A stretch of 64,000 bases of DNA from Microbacterium sp. (GTDB lineage: Bacteria > Actinomycetota > Actinomycetes > Actinomycetales > Microbacteriaceae): contig QFPM01000007.1 of the NCBI GenBank assembly GCA_003248655.1, positions 68,128 through 132,127 on the forward strand, given 5' to 3'. The position numbers and the translations under genes are program-made. The stretch's first letter is position 1, and every line of letters starts with the position of its first letter. Positions 34,450 through 43,224 of this stretch are shown here, piece after piece. The notes under the pieces are model-generated. The model worked only from the letters and a program-made list of their open reading frames with translations. It made no database searches and was not told the origin of the DNA.

Positions 34450-34525
34450 GATGGCTCGATTCTACTGGACCGCGCCTCGCCACGATCCTGCCGGGCGCAC
34501 CCGACATCCGTCACTCGCGCAGCGT

Positions 34526-34587
34526 CGGACATCTGCACATCTTCGGACCGTCGCCCACGTATCCGTCCGAAGAACTGCAGATCTCCG
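34526..34587. repeat. Large inverted repeat between tetR and ffh
   Basis: Two 23-base arms (34526-34548 and 34565-34587) match as an inverted repeat at 20 of 23 positions, with a 16-base spacer. The core is ATCTGCA then TCTTCGGAC. No T-run follows, so it is not a classical terminator. The remaining bases of the 173-base gap hold nothing recognisable. Confidence 0.8.
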
Positions 34588-34622
34588 AAGTTGTGACACC
34601 CGCGGCGGCTCGAGCGCGGCCG

Positions 34623-35216
34623 TCACTGCGTCGCCGGCAGGGTAGACGCCGCAGCGTGCAGCGCCCGTTCGAGCAGCGGCGCGAGCGGCGTCTGTCCGGC
34701 GCCGGCATCCGCCCACGCGGCGATTGACGCCAGGACGGCGCCTGCGTACGCGGCGCCGGCGACCTCGGCCTCGATCGCGTCGATTCCCGACGCCTGCAGG
34801 CGACGCGCGACCAGGGCTCCGATGCGCGCGCGGCGCGCCCCCGCCTCGCGCTCGAGCAGATGGGCGAGCCCCATCGCATGCGCATTGCCGAGCGCGAGCG
34901 CGAGGCTGTCGGGGGCGAACCCCTCGCCCACCGCCCGCAGCGCGGAAGCGACGGATGCCGCAGGATCCCCCTGTGCGGCAGCGGAGAGCGGCGCGTCCGC
35001 CAGCGCGCGTTCGACACCGGCGATCCGCTCATCCAGCCCGGCCCACAGGACATCCGACTTCGACGTGAAGTAGTTGAAGAAGCTCGACCGACTGACACCG
35101 GCGCGCTGAGTGATGTCTGCGATCGTCGTCGCGTCGAAGCCGCACTCGAGGAACAGCTCACACGCGGCCTCGGCGATCGTGTCGCGCGACGTTGCGCGGG
35201 GCCGGCCGGTGGTCAT
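34623..35216 (-). CDS. TetR-family transcriptional regulator
   Basis: 197 residues from ATG 35216. N-terminal TetR HTH (about 10-56): TIAEAACELFLECGFDATTI, ADITQRAGVSRSSFFNYFTSK (shown in part), followed by a helical ligand domain rich in Ala. The ligand pocket cannot be predicted. It is divergent from lipB with 61 bases between starts, and a 21-bp near-palindrome lies in that gap. -10 TAGCAT is six bases before its ATG, so its mRNA is probably leaderless and the operator would lie over or just upstream of its promoter. Confidence 0.9.
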   Translation of the reverse strand: MTTGRPRATSRDTIAEAACELFLECGFDATTIADITQRAGVSRSSFFNYFTSKSDVLWAGLDERIAGVERALADAPLSAAAQGDPAASVASALRAVGEGFAPDSLALALGNAHAMGLAHLLEREAGARRARIGALVARRLQASGIDAIEAEVAGAAYAGAVLASIAAWADAGAGQTPLAPLLERALHAAASTLPATQ

Positions 35217-35222
35217 GCCCTC

Positions 35223-35228
35223 ATGCTA
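35223..35228 (-). promoter_or_regulatory. -10 hexamer TAGCAT of tetR, probable leaderless start
   Basis: TAGCAT on the minus strand, six bases before the tetR ATG at 35216. Confidence 0.5.
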
Positions 35229-35238
35229 GCCAGGCGTA

Positions 35239-35259
35239 TTGTTACACGCAGTGCAACAA
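35239..35259. promoter_or_regulatory. Likely TetR operator between tetR and lipB
   Basis: 21-bp near-palindrome TTGTTACAC-GCA-GTGCAACAA with one mismatch per half-site, placed between the divergent tetR and lipB starts. Size and symmetry fit a TetR dimer. It overlaps TATTGT (35237-35242 approx.), a possible lipB -10. Confidence 0.65.
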
Positions 35260-35277
35260 CTCCTTGGAAGGGTCCGC

Positions 35278-35928
35278 ATGCTCGACGTACGCACCGTGGG
35301 GCTCGCCCCCGACCTCGTCCCCTATCCGGATGCCTGGGCGCTCCAGCGTGAGGTGCACGCGGGCGTCGTCGCGGGCACGACCCGCGACACGCTCCTCCTG
35401 CTCGAGCACGAGCCGGTCTTCACGGCGGGGGCGCGCACGACGCGGCACGAGCGGCCGAGCGACGGCACCCCTGTCGTCGATGTCGACCGCGGCGGCAAGA
35501 TCACCTGGCACGGGCCTGGCCAGCTCGTCGGCTACCCGATCGTCCGGCTCCCCGAGCCGATCGACGTCGTCGCGCACGTTCGCCGCATGGAGGGCATCCT
35601 CATCGAGGTGCTCGCCGGGTTCGGCGTCGACGGGTACCGGGTCGACGGACGCAGCGGCGTGTGGGTGCGCCGGCCGCTGTCCGAAGACAAGATCGCGGCG
35701 ATCGGCGTGCGCGTGCAGCGCGGGGTCACGATGCACGGCTTCGCGCTCAACTGCGACAACTCGCTCCTGCCGTTCTCGCAGATCATCCCCTGTGGCATCA
35801 CGGATGCCGGGGTCACGACCCTGAGCGAGGTGCTCGGCCGCGACGTCTGCCCCGCCGAGGTGGTGGATGCCGTCGCCGCAGCCTTCCGGGCATCCTTCGC
35901 GGCTTCCTCGCCGGTGGTGGCCGCATGA
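35278..35928 (+). CDS. lipB: Lipoyl(octanoyl) transferase LipB
   Basis: Transfers octanoate from acyl carrier protein to the E2 and H proteins. 216 residues from ATG 35278 with GGAAGGG upstream; a start at 35239 would run through the operator and is unlikely. Motifs: LLLEHEPVFTAGARTT, GGKITWHGPGQLVGYPIV, catalytic Lys in SEDKIAAIGVRVQ, and catalytic Cys in SQIIPCGITDAGVTTL. It overlaps lipA by four bases (ATGA). Confidence 0.96.
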   Translation: MLDVRTVGLAPDLVPYPDAWALQREVHAGVVAGTTRDTLLLLEHEPVFTAGARTTRHERPSDGTPVVDVDRGGKITWHGPGQLVGYPIVRLPEPIDVVAHVRRMEGILIEVLAGFGVDGYRVDGRSGVWVRRPLSEDKIAAIGVRVQRGVTMHGFALNCDNSLLPFSQIIPCGITDAGVTTLSEVLGRDVCPAEVVDAVAAAFRASFAASSPVVAA

Positions 35929-36947
35929 GCGCCTGCGGCGTGACCCCGAGCGGCGAGACCGGACCCGCGAACGCGCCGGACGGGCGCAAACTCCTGCGCC
36001 TCGAGGTCCGCAACGCCCAGACCCCGATCGAGCGAAAGCCCGAGTGGATCCGCACGAAAGCGAAGATGGGCCCCGAGTACCAAGCGCTCCAGGCGCTCGT
36101 GAAGGGTGAAGAGCTGCACACCGTCTGCCAGGAGGCGGGATGCCCGAACATCTACGAGTGCTGGGAGGATCGCGAGGCGACGTTCCTCATCGGCGGCTCG
36201 CAGTGCACGCGCCGGTGCGACTTCTGCCAGATCGACACCGGCAAGCCCGCCGATTACGACACCGACGAGCCGCGCCGCGTCGCCGACAGCGTGCGCCGCA
36301 TGCAGCTGCGCTACGCCACCGTGACGTGCGTCGCGCGCGATGACCTGCCCGACGGCGGGGCGTGGCTCAACGCGGAGACGATCCGCCAGATCCACGCCGT
36401 CAACCCCGGCACGGGCGTCGAACTGCTCGCGACGGACTTCAACGGCGACCCGGCGCTGTTGGGCGAGGTCTTCGATGCGCGCCCGGAGGTCTTCGCGCAC
36501 AACGTCGAGACGGTGCCGCGCATCTTCAAGCGCATCCGCCCGGCGTTCCGTTACGAGCGCTCGCTCGACGTGCTCACGCAGGCGCGCGCCGCGGGGCTCA
36601 TCACGAAATCGAACCTCATCCTCGGCATGGGTGAGGAGCCCGAGGAGGTCGTGCAGGCGCTACATGACCTGCACGACGCCGGCACCGACATCGTCACGAT
36701 CACCCAGTACCTGCGCCCCTCGCCGCGACACCTGCCCGTCGCCCGCTGGGTCAAGCCCGCCGAGTTCGTGGAGTTCAAGGCCGAGGCTGAACGCATCGGG
36801 TTCCTCGGCGTGCTCGCCGGCCCACTCGTGCGCTCGTCGTACCGCGCCGGGCGCCTGTGGGCGCAGTCCATGGCCTCGAAGGGGCGGGAGCTCCCCGCAT
36901 CCCTCGCTCACTTGGCGGCGGAAGCCGAGTTCGCGCAGGCGGTGTGA
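35925..36947 (+). CDS. lipA: Lipoyl synthase LipA
   Basis: Radical-SAM enzyme that inserts two sulfurs into protein-bound octanoate. 340 residues from ATG 35925; the upstream open frame belongs to lipB. Auxiliary cluster ligands Cys68, Cys73, Cys79 (VCQEAGCPNIYEC) and radical-SAM cluster Cys94, Cys98, Cys101 (CTRRCDFC) are complete, as is the conserved serine near the end (VRSSYRAGRLW). Together with LipB it gives a complete de novo lipoylation pathway. Confidence 0.97.
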   Translation: MSACGVTPSGETGPANAPDGRKLLRLEVRNAQTPIERKPEWIRTKAKMGPEYQALQALVKGEELHTVCQEAGCPNIYECWEDREATFLIGGSQCTRRCDFCQIDTGKPADYDTDEPRRVADSVRRMQLRYATVTCVARDDLPDGGAWLNAETIRQIHAVNPGTGVELLATDFNGDPALLGEVFDARPEVFAHNVETVPRIFKRIRPAFRYERSLDVLTQARAAGLITKSNLILGMGEEPEEVVQALHDLHDAGTDIVTITQYLRPSPRHLPVARWVKPAEFVEFKAEAERIGFLGVLAGPLVRSSYRAGRLWAQSMASKGRELPASLAHLAAEAEFAQAV

Positions 36948-36950
36948 CCC

Positions 36951-37451
36951 TCAGTCGGCGCTGGTGACCGACTGCACCGAGCCGTCGCTCGTGAGGTTCA
37001 CGAGCAGCACCTCGTCGGTCGCGTCGGGGTCGAGCGCATACTCGAGCACGGCGAAGGGGTCTGAACCGCCATGCTCGTCGGCGAGGATTGTCATGCTCAC
37101 GAACTGCAGGGAGCGGATGATGTCGATCTGGATGTCGCCCGAGATGTCAACGAGAACGTCCTGCAGGTCCTCGCCGAAGGCTTCTTGCTGCTGCAGCAGG
37201 TACTCGGTCACCTCGCTCGTGCGATCGTCGAGCTCGGAGATCATCGCGTTGCGTGAGGCCAGATCGATCTCCTCGAGCGACGAGATCATCGCCGCGGCGG
37301 CATCCAACGCATCCTGCGAGACGTCGTCCTGGTCAGGCGCGGTGAGGTCGACCGTCACGCGCTGATCCGCGAGATCGACCGTCTCGGACCAGAAGATCGA
37401 CCCGTCGGGCCCGGACTCCAGGAGTCCGAAGTAGTCGTGCTCGATCGCCAT
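36951..37451 (-). CDS. DUF2004-like cytoplasmic protein
   Basis: 166 residues from ATG 37451 (MAIEHDYFGLLESGPDGSIF). Strongly acidic, no signal peptide or membrane segment, helical middle region (AAAMISSLEEIDLASRNAMI). It resembles the DUF2004 group found in Microbacteriaceae; no function is known. It converges on lipA with 3 bases between stops and lies downstream of ftsY on the same strand. Confidence 0.72.
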   Translation of the reverse strand: MAIEHDYFGLLESGPDGSIFWSETVDLADQRVTVDLTAPDQDDVSQDALDAAAAMISSLEEIDLASRNAMISELDDRTSEVTEYLLQQQEAFGEDLQDVLVDISGDIQIDIIRSLQFVSMTILADEHGGSDPFAVLEYALDPDATDEVLLVNLTSDGSVQSVTSAD

Positions 37452-37478
37452 GACCCTATGCAACCATCGACGGGGTCA

Positions 37479-38351
37479 TCAGTCCACCAGCGCCGCGGCG
37501 AACACGTGCGGAGTGAAGCCGGTGAGGTCGCCGATACCCTCGCCCTGACCGAGCAGCTTCACCGGGATGCCGGTACGTTCCTGCACCGCCAGGACGAACC
37601 CGCCCTTGGCGGATCCGTCGAGTTTGGTCAGGACAAGTCCCGTGACGCCCGCGTGCTCGAGGAACGCCTCTGCCTGCATCACCCCGTTCTGACCGGTCGT
37701 GGCATCCAGCACCAGCAGCACCTCGCTGATCGGCGCCTGCTTCTCGATCACGCGGCGTATCTTGGTGAGCTCGTCCATCAGCCCACCCTTGGTGTGGAGG
37801 CGCCCGGCCGTGTCGACCAGCACGATCTCGGTGCCGGTCTGCTTCGCGTAATCGATCGTCTGGTAGGCGACGGATGCCGGATCCTGACCCTCGTGCTGCG
37901 GCCGGACGATCGTCGCTCCCCCGCGTTCGGCCCACGTCGCGAGCTGGTCGACCGCCGCCGCACGGAAGGTGTCGGCTGCTCCGACGACGACCGAGCGGCC
38001 GTACCGCTGAAGGAACTTCGCGAACTTGCCGATCGTCGTCGTCTTGCCGACGCCGTTGACGCCGACGACAAGCACGACGGCCGGACGCTCGGTGAGCTTC
38101 AGCGTTGTGTCGAACTTCGCGAAGTGCTCCTCGAGCGTCTCCTTCAGCATCCGCTGCAGATCGCGCGGGTCTGTCGTGCGGAACCGGTCGACCTTCTCAC
38201 GCAACTCGTCGACGAGGCGTTCGGTGATGTCGGGCCCGAAATCGGCGGTCAAAAGCGCAACCTCGAGATCATCCCAGGTCGTCTCGTCGATCGTCGGTTT
38301 GACGAACATGCCGCGCAGCGCGCGACCGAGCGACCAGGAGTTCTCCGCCAT
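37479..38351 (-). CDS. ftsY: SRP receptor FtsY
   Basis: GTPase that receives the ribosome-SRP complex at the membrane. 290 residues, only the N and G domains plus a short amphipathic start (MAENSWSLGRALRGMFV); the acidic A domain of E. coli FtsY is absent, as in many actinobacteria. G motifs: VVGVNGVGKTTTIGKFAKFL, DTAGRLHTKGGLMDEL, TKLDGSAKGGFVLAV, GQGEGIGDLTGFTP. TAGGCT six bases before the ATG suggests a leaderless mRNA. Confidence 0.96.
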   Translation of the reverse strand: MAENSWSLGRALRGMFVKPTIDETTWDDLEVALLTADFGPDITERLVDELREKVDRFRTTDPRDLQRMLKETLEEHFAKFDTTLKLTERPAVVLVVGVNGVGKTTTIGKFAKFLQRYGRSVVVGAADTFRAAAVDQLATWAERGGATIVRPQHEGQDPASVAYQTIDYAKQTGTEIVLVDTAGRLHTKGGLMDELTKIRRVIEKQAPISEVLLVLDATTGQNGVMQAEAFLEHAGVTGLVLTKLDGSAKGGFVLAVQERTGIPVKLLGQGEGIGDLTGFTPHVFAAALVD

Positions 38352-38357
38352 TTCCTC

Positions 38358-38363
38358 AGCCTA
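38358..38363 (-). promoter_or_regulatory. -10 hexamer TAGGCT of ftsY, probable leaderless start
   Basis: TAGGCT on the minus strand, six bases before the ftsY ATG at 38351. Confidence 0.5.
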
Positions 38364-38389
38364 TCGGCGCGTGGCGCGGTCGACGGCGT

Positions 38390-39049
38390 TCAGTACGCCG
38401 GGCCGACGACAAGCACCAGGTCTTCGGCCGCCAGCGCCGCGTAGGCCGCGCCGGCATCCTGGCCGGCAGGGCAGGAGACATCGACGATGAAGCCCCCGTC
38501 GATGGCGAGCACGCCGCGCGCAGCGCTTATCGTCGCCTCTCCCGCCGCGGTCGTGCCCGCAATCACGCGCACGTCCGCAGAGCCTGTTCCCCCGACTTGA
38601 TAGCCCACGACGCCGTCCTCGGCGTACGAGGTCACATCCTCCGCGCTCGCGTGAAGCCACGTCGCGAGCACCGCGTCGGAGAGCTCCCGATCGTTCGTGG
38701 CCGACTCGGCACCCGTGAACGATCCCTGCCAGAAGAGCACCGTGCACTGGGTCGCGTCTTCGGTGTATCCCCACGACCCGTTCCCGTCGTCGGGGTGCGA
38801 GAGTGTGAAGCCGTCCTTCGCGAAGAGCGTGTCGCCCCATTCGACCCGCACGTCCGGCGACAGGCCATCGCCCGCTTCGAACGTGAACTCGTCAGGGATG
38901 CCGAGGGCGTCGTCCGCGGGCGCCGACTCGGAGGGTTCGGAGTCGACAGGGCTCGACGATGCCGGACCGGGACGAACCGAGACGCACCCGGTGGCAAGCA
39001 GTGCGATAGCGGTCAGCGTGACGAGAGTGAGGATCCGAGAAGAGGGCAT
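38390..39049 (-). CDS. Lipoprotein of unknown function
   Basis: 219 residues. Lipoprotein signal MPSSRILTLVTLTAIALLATGC with lipobox LLATGC, a Ser/Pro/Glu-rich linker (SSSPVDSEPSESAPADD), then a globular secreted domain (EFTFEAGDGLSPDVRVEWG) with three further cysteines. I do not recognise the domain. TAGCGT lies six bases before the ATG. It sits between smc and ftsY. Confidence 0.82.
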   Translation of the reverse strand: MPSSRILTLVTLTAIALLATGCVSVRPGPASSSPVDSEPSESAPADDALGIPDEFTFEAGDGLSPDVRVEWGDTLFAKDGFTLSHPDDGNGSWGYTEDATQCTVLFWQGSFTGAESATNDRELSDAVLATWLHASAEDVTSYAEDGVVGYQVGGTGSADVRVIAGTTAAGEATISAARGVLAIDGGFIVDVSCPAGQDAGAAYAALAAEDLVLVVGPAY

Positions 39050-39055
39050 GCTCTC

Positions 39056-39061
39056 ACGCTA
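39056..39061 (-). promoter_or_regulatory. -10 hexamer TAGCGT, probable leaderless start
   Basis: TAGCGT on the minus strand, six bases before the lipoprotein ATG at 39049. Confidence 0.5.
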
Positions 39062-39115
39062 GTGCGCCCTGCGCCGCCAGCACGGCGCCGCGCTCACCTG
39101 TTGTGGATAACCTCG

Positions 39116-42100
39116 TCAGGCGGATTCGCGCTCGCGCACGCGCTGGCCGACCACCGCCGACACGCCGTCCTGCCGCATCGAAACGCCGTAGAGCGCGTCG
39201 GCGATCTCCATCGTCCGCTTCTGGTGGGTGATCACGATGAGCTGGCTCGACGCGCGCAGCTGCTCGAAGACGCCGAGAAGGCGTCCGAGATTCGCATCGT
39301 CGAGTGCGGCTTCGACTTCGTCGAGGATGTAGAACGGGCTCGGGCGTGCCTTGAAGATCGCCGTCAGCAGCGCCACTGCGGCCAGAGAGCGCTCCCCACC
39401 GGAGAGCAGGGACAGCCGCTCGATCTTCTTGCCCACGGGGCGCACCGAGACCTCGATCCCGGTGGTGAGCGGACTGTCGGGATCGGTGAGTGAGATGCTC
39501 CCCGACCCGCCCGGGAAGAGAATCGGGAAGACTTCCCCGAAGGCGGTCTTCGTGTCTTCGAACGCCGCGAGGAAGATCGTCTGCATCCGCTCGTCGAGCT
39601 CGCCGATGATCGTCTCGAGGTCCTTGCGAGTCTGCACAAGATCAGCAAGCTGCTCTGTGAGGAACGCATGACGCTGTTCGAGTGCGGCGTACTCTTCGAG
39701 CGCGAGGGGGTTCACGCGTCCGAGTTGGCCGAGTTTGCGCTCGGCATCCGCGAGGCGCCGACGTTCCAGCGCACGGTCAAAAGCGCGCGGCTCTGCACCG
39801 TCTAGATCGGCGTCATCGGGAACCGGCTGGTCGGGGCCATATTCCGAAACAAGAATGTGTTCGTCGAGGGCAAGCTCCGAGCCGACGCGCTCGAGCAGAC
39901 TCGTGACGTGCAGCCGCTTCTCATGCATCTGCAACTCGAGCCCGTGAACGCTTTCCGTGAGGGCGGCGAGGCGTTCGCGAACGGCGCTCTCGCGACGCCG
40001 CAGCTCCGACAGCTCGGCCGTCAGCTCAGAGCGCGTCTGCTCAGCCCGCTGCAGTTCCACGCGCGCCTGCGACACCGAACGGTCGACCGAGTCGAGAAGG
40101 GGCGGAAGGGTCGCTGCGACTTCTGCCGCCAGCGCCCGCTGCGCACGGCGAATCACGGCGCGCCGCGCGGCCTCTTCCGCCGCAGCCTTCTCGCGCTCTC
40201 GCTGCCGGACCAACTGGTCGACGCGCGCCTCGCCCGCGCGCACGCGCTCCCGGAGTGTCTCGATGTCGAGCCGCGCGCGCATCTCGCGCTCACGCGCCTC
40301 CTCCAGCGCGGCGAGCAGTCCGTCCCGGGCCGATGCATCGAGGATCGGGCGCGGCGCCTCCTGCGCGGTGATGAGCGCTTCCTGTGCCGCGCGCGATGCC
40401 TTCTCGGCATCCGTGACTGCGGCCTCTGCCTGCCGCACACCCGCGTCGAGCCGCTCGCACTCGGCGATCGCCGCCTCGTGACGCACGGTTGCGCGGTTGA
40501 CCTGCTCGGTGTGCGCAGCGAGCGCTGCGTCGTACTCGCGCAGGCTCTGCAACGCTTCACGGGTGTGTGCGCGCGCCTCATCCCACGCGCGTTGCGCATC
40601 AATGAGCGCCTCGCGCAGTGAGTCAGCGACGACACGGATCTCCGTGAGGCGCTCGGCGGCGGAGTCGCGTTCCGCGGCAAGCTCGAGTCGTGAGCGACCG
40701 GCGCCGGAGCCGGCGCGCACGGTGTGCTCGGTGACGACCTCGCCGGATCGCGTGACGATCGTCACGGGACCGCCGATCTCGCGCTCCGCGAGCGCACGAC
40801 CGGCGGCATGCGCATCCGCGAGGTTGTCGACGATCGCGGTGTACGCGAGGAGCCCCAGGATGCCGGGGGGTGCGGTGACCACGTCCGCCGCGGGAGTGAC
40901 GCCCGCCGAGCCCCCGAGCGACGGCGTCATCGCGCCGGCATCCGCGATCGCGATGTCGACACGGCCGAGGTCAGCATCCGCCGCGGTGCGGGCCAGCGCG
41001 AGGGCGGAGGCGACGTCGTCGACGAGTACGCCTTCAGACAGCGCGCCGAGCGCGGCGGCGATCGCCGCTTCATACCCCGCAGTCACCTTGACGGCGTCAC
41101 CTACCAGCCCGCGGATGCCCGCGCCGCCGCGTTCGATGAGGCTCGCCGCGGCGTTCCTGACGTCGAGGGCGCGCCCGAGGGCTGCGGTCTGCGCGGTGAG
41201 CGACTCGATCTCGCGCTCGGCGCCATGAAGTCGCTCTCGGATGCTCGAGACCTCGGCTTCTGCGGCGGACGCGTCGCGCTGTGCCCGCTCGTAGGCTGCG
41301 GCGTGCTCTGCCGACGATGCCTCGGGAACCAGCTCGGGGTCGACACCGGCGAGCGACTGCTCCGCCTCCCCGCGCCGCTCCTGCGCTGCCTCCAGAGCCC
41401 GTTGCTGCCGCTCGTGCGCCGCGCGCACGGCGTCGAGCCGCGATGCGGCGGCCTCGGCGGTGCCGCGTAGCGCGCTCAGCCGCATATCGTGCTCGGACAC
41501 GAGCGCGCTCTGCGCCGCGATGTCGGAGTCGAGCGCATCGAGCTCGGCCCGCGCGCGGATGACCTCGCGCCCGGCCTCCGCTGCGGCATCCTGCGCTCCG
41601 CCCAGCCCGGCGGAGATCTCGTCGATCTCGGCGCGCGCCTCGTCGATCGACGCCTGACTGACCGTTGCGACCTCGAGCGCGAGCGTGCCGTCGTCTTCGA
41701 GCAACGCGAGGCGCTGGCCGGCGAGCGAGTAGAGGCTGCGCAGGCGCTCCTGCACCCGTTCGAGCGCGAACGCCGTGCCGCGGGCCGTGTCGACCGCTTC
41801 CGAGCGCTGCTGCTCTTCGAGCGCATCGAGCCTGCCCTTGAGCTGGTCGGCCTCGTCTTGCAGCACGAGTCGCTCGGCGTGCCGCTCTTGCTCGCTGCGT
41901 GCGTGGTCGGCGAGCTCGGCCCGGAGGCCGACGAGCTCATCCGCGTACAGCCGGGCTTTCGCATCGCGGACGACGGCGGCGATCGTCGCCGCCTCTCGTG
42001 CGATCTCCGCCTGCTTGCCGAGGGGCTTCAGCTGTCGCCGCAGCTCGCCGGCGAGATCGCTGAGCCGCGTGAGATTGGCCTCCATGGCCTCGAGCTTGCG

Positions 42101-42634
42101 GAGCGTCTTCTCCTTGCGGCGGCGGTGCTTCAGGATGCCCGCGGCCTCCTCGATGAACCCGCGCCGGTCTTCGGCGGATGCCTGCAACACACTGTCGAGG
42201 CGGCCTTGGCCGACGATCACGTGCATCTCGCGGCCGAGGCCCGAGTCGCTCAGCAACTCCTGGACATCGAGCAGTCGGCACGATTCACCGTTGATCGCGT
42301 ACTCGCTCGCGCCGTTGCGGAAGAGCGTTCGACTGATCGTCACCTCGGTGTACTCGATCGGCAATGCGCCGTCGGCGTTGTCGATCGTCAGCTGCACTTC
42401 GGCGCGGCCGAGCGGGCCTCGGGTCGAGGTGCCCGCAAAGATGACGTCCTCCATCTTGCCGCCGCGGAGGGTCTTGGCCCCCTGCTCGCCCATCACCCAC
42501 GCGAGCGCGTCGACGACGTTCGACTTCCCCGAACCGTTCGGCCCCACGATGCAGGTGACCCCCGGCTCGAGCGCGAACGTCGTGGGTTGCGCGAACGATT
42601 TGAAGCCCTTGAGCGTCAGGCTCTTCAGGTGCAT
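39116..42634 (-). CDS. smc: Chromosome segregation protein SMC
   Basis: 1172 residues from ATG 42634 (MHLKSLTLKGFKSFAQPT). Head: Walker A VGPNGSGKSNVVDALAWVMG. Two long coiled coils (about 170-490 and 660-1000) flank a hinge around 500-650 containing GIRGLVGDAVKVTAGYEAAI. C-terminal head: LSGGERSLAAVALLTAIFKA with the signature and Walker B YILDEVEAALDD. Forms the condensin ring with ScpAB (not in this window). The usual smc-ftsY-ffh neighbourhood is kept, with a lipoprotein gene between smc and ftsY. Confidence 0.97.
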   Translation of the reverse strand: MHLKSLTLKGFKSFAQPTTFALEPGVTCIVGPNGSGKSNVVDALAWVMGEQGAKTLRGGKMEDVIFAGTSTRGPLGRAEVQLTIDNADGALPIEYTEVTISRTLFRNGASEYAINGESCRLLDVQELLSDSGLGREMHVIVGQGRLDSVLQASAEDRRGFIEEAAGILKHRRRKEKTLRKLEAMEANLTRLSDLAGELRRQLKPLGKQAEIAREAATIAAVVRDAKARLYADELVGLRAELADHARSEQERHAERLVLQDEADQLKGRLDALEEQQRSEAVDTARGTAFALERVQERLRSLYSLAGQRLALLEDDGTLALEVATVSQASIDEARAEIDEISAGLGGAQDAAAEAGREVIRARAELDALDSDIAAQSALVSEHDMRLSALRGTAEAAASRLDAVRAAHERQQRALEAAQERRGEAEQSLAGVDPELVPEASSAEHAAAYERAQRDASAAEAEVSSIRERLHGAEREIESLTAQTAALGRALDVRNAAASLIERGGAGIRGLVGDAVKVTAGYEAAIAAALGALSEGVLVDDVASALALARTAADADLGRVDIAIADAGAMTPSLGGSAGVTPAADVVTAPPGILGLLAYTAIVDNLADAHAAGRALAEREIGGPVTIVTRSGEVVTEHTVRAGSGAGRSRLELAAERDSAAERLTEIRVVADSLREALIDAQRAWDEARAHTREALQSLREYDAALAAHTEQVNRATVRHEAAIAECERLDAGVRQAEAAVTDAEKASRAAQEALITAQEAPRPILDASARDGLLAALEEAREREMRARLDIETLRERVRAGEARVDQLVRQREREKAAAEEAARRAVIRRAQRALAAEVAATLPPLLDSVDRSVSQARVELQRAEQTRSELTAELSELRRRESAVRERLAALTESVHGLELQMHEKRLHVTSLLERVGSELALDEHILVSEYGPDQPVPDDADLDGAEPRAFDRALERRRLADAERKLGQLGRVNPLALEEYAALEQRHAFLTEQLADLVQTRKDLETIIGELDERMQTIFLAAFEDTKTAFGEVFPILFPGGSGSISLTDPDSPLTTGIEVSVRPVGKKIERLSLLSGGERSLAAVALLTAIFKARPSPFYILDEVEAALDDANLGRLLGVFEQLRASSQLIVITHQKRTMEIADALYGVSMRQDGVSAVVGQRVRERESA

Positions 42635-42715
42635 TCGTCGTCCTTCACGGGTGGGTGATCCGTCCACCGTAGCGGATGCCGTCACCCGCCCTCGGCAGGC
42701 GCGGCGGCGCTCTAC

Positions 42716-42745
42716 TTGACGCCGCGCCGCCCGAGACGCTAGCCT
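42716..42745 (+). promoter_or_regulatory. Strong promoter of the small-ORF/GNAT group
   Basis: TTGACG (42716-42721) and TAGCCT (42740-42745) with an 18-base spacer. Start would be near 42752, leaving a leader of about 30 bases with GGAGG at 42771-42775 before ATG 42784. This is the best -35/-10 pair I see in the window. Confidence 0.7.
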
Positions 42746-42783
42746 CGGAAGCCGCGTCCGAGAAGCGAGAGGAGGTCCCCGAC

Positions 42784-42876
42784 ATGATGATGCAGCTGAA
42801 CACCGTAGGAGCAACCGCTCCGGTGCGCGCCCGCGCGGGGATCGTCCGCGTCGGCGCCTTCACCGCCGCCAGCTGA
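42784..42876 (+). CDS. 30-codon small ORF upstream of the GNAT pair (leader peptide or small protein)
   Basis: Starts ATG 42784 with AGAGGAGG centred eight bases upstream and a consensus promoter 32 bases before that. The peptide opens MMMQLNTVGATAPVRARAG and ends GAFTAAS: short, slightly basic, Ala/Val-rich, no Cys. Such strong signals on a 30-codon frame argue for real translation. It could be a regulatory leader whose translation controls the following structured RNA and the GNAT genes, or a small membrane-active peptide. I do not recognise it. Confidence 0.65.
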   Translation: MMMQLNTVGATAPVRARAGIVRVGAFTAAS

Positions 42877-42928
42877 GCCGCGCGCAAGAGAACTCCGCCC
42901 TCGAGGCGTGAGGTTTCCGTTGCCCGCC

Positions 42929-43015
42929 GCGCACGCGCCTTCGTGCGCCTGCGCCCTCGCCGCATCCCGGCTCACCCGTCCGCGGGTCCTTCCCCACACC
43001 GGGGACTCCCACTCC
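42929..43015 (+). promoter_or_regulatory. Hairpin-rich leader between the two small ORFs
   Basis: Successive hairpins: 42929-42954 (9 pairs, one mismatch, TTCG-type tetraloop), then ACCCG-TCCG-CGGGT near 42976-42989, then TCCCC-ACACC-GGGGA near 43000-43014. No T-run follows. This fits a translational or transcriptional attenuator driven by the small ORF, which is inference. Confidence 0.45.
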
Positions 43016-43040
43016 ACAGCCTCTTGGAAAGAGATCACTC

Positions 43041-43175
43041 ATGCCTGCGTTCTTCGCACCCCGGCATCCGCAGTCCTCGCACGCCGAGAACCGTCGCATC
43101 CGCCTTGCGGAGCGCGAACGGCTCGCCCGCGAACAGGACTGGCAGAACCGCCGGAACATCCTTCCCTTCTTCTGA
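43041..43175 (+). CDS. 44-residue Arg-rich small protein
   Basis: ATG 43041 preceded by GGAAAGAG. The peptide starts MPAFFAPRHPQSSHAENRR and continues with an amphipathic, Arg/Glu-rich helix, ending NRRNILPFF. No membrane segment or cysteine. It precedes the first GNAT gene by 49 bases on the same transcript. Possibly a partner or regulator of the acetyltransferases. No family recognised. Confidence 0.6.
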   Translation: MPAFFAPRHPQSSHAENRRIRLAERERLAREQDWQNRRNILPFF

Positions 43176-43224
43176 ACCATCGATCCGGGTGGGGCGCACG
43201 CCCCACCCGCCGAAAGGACACATC

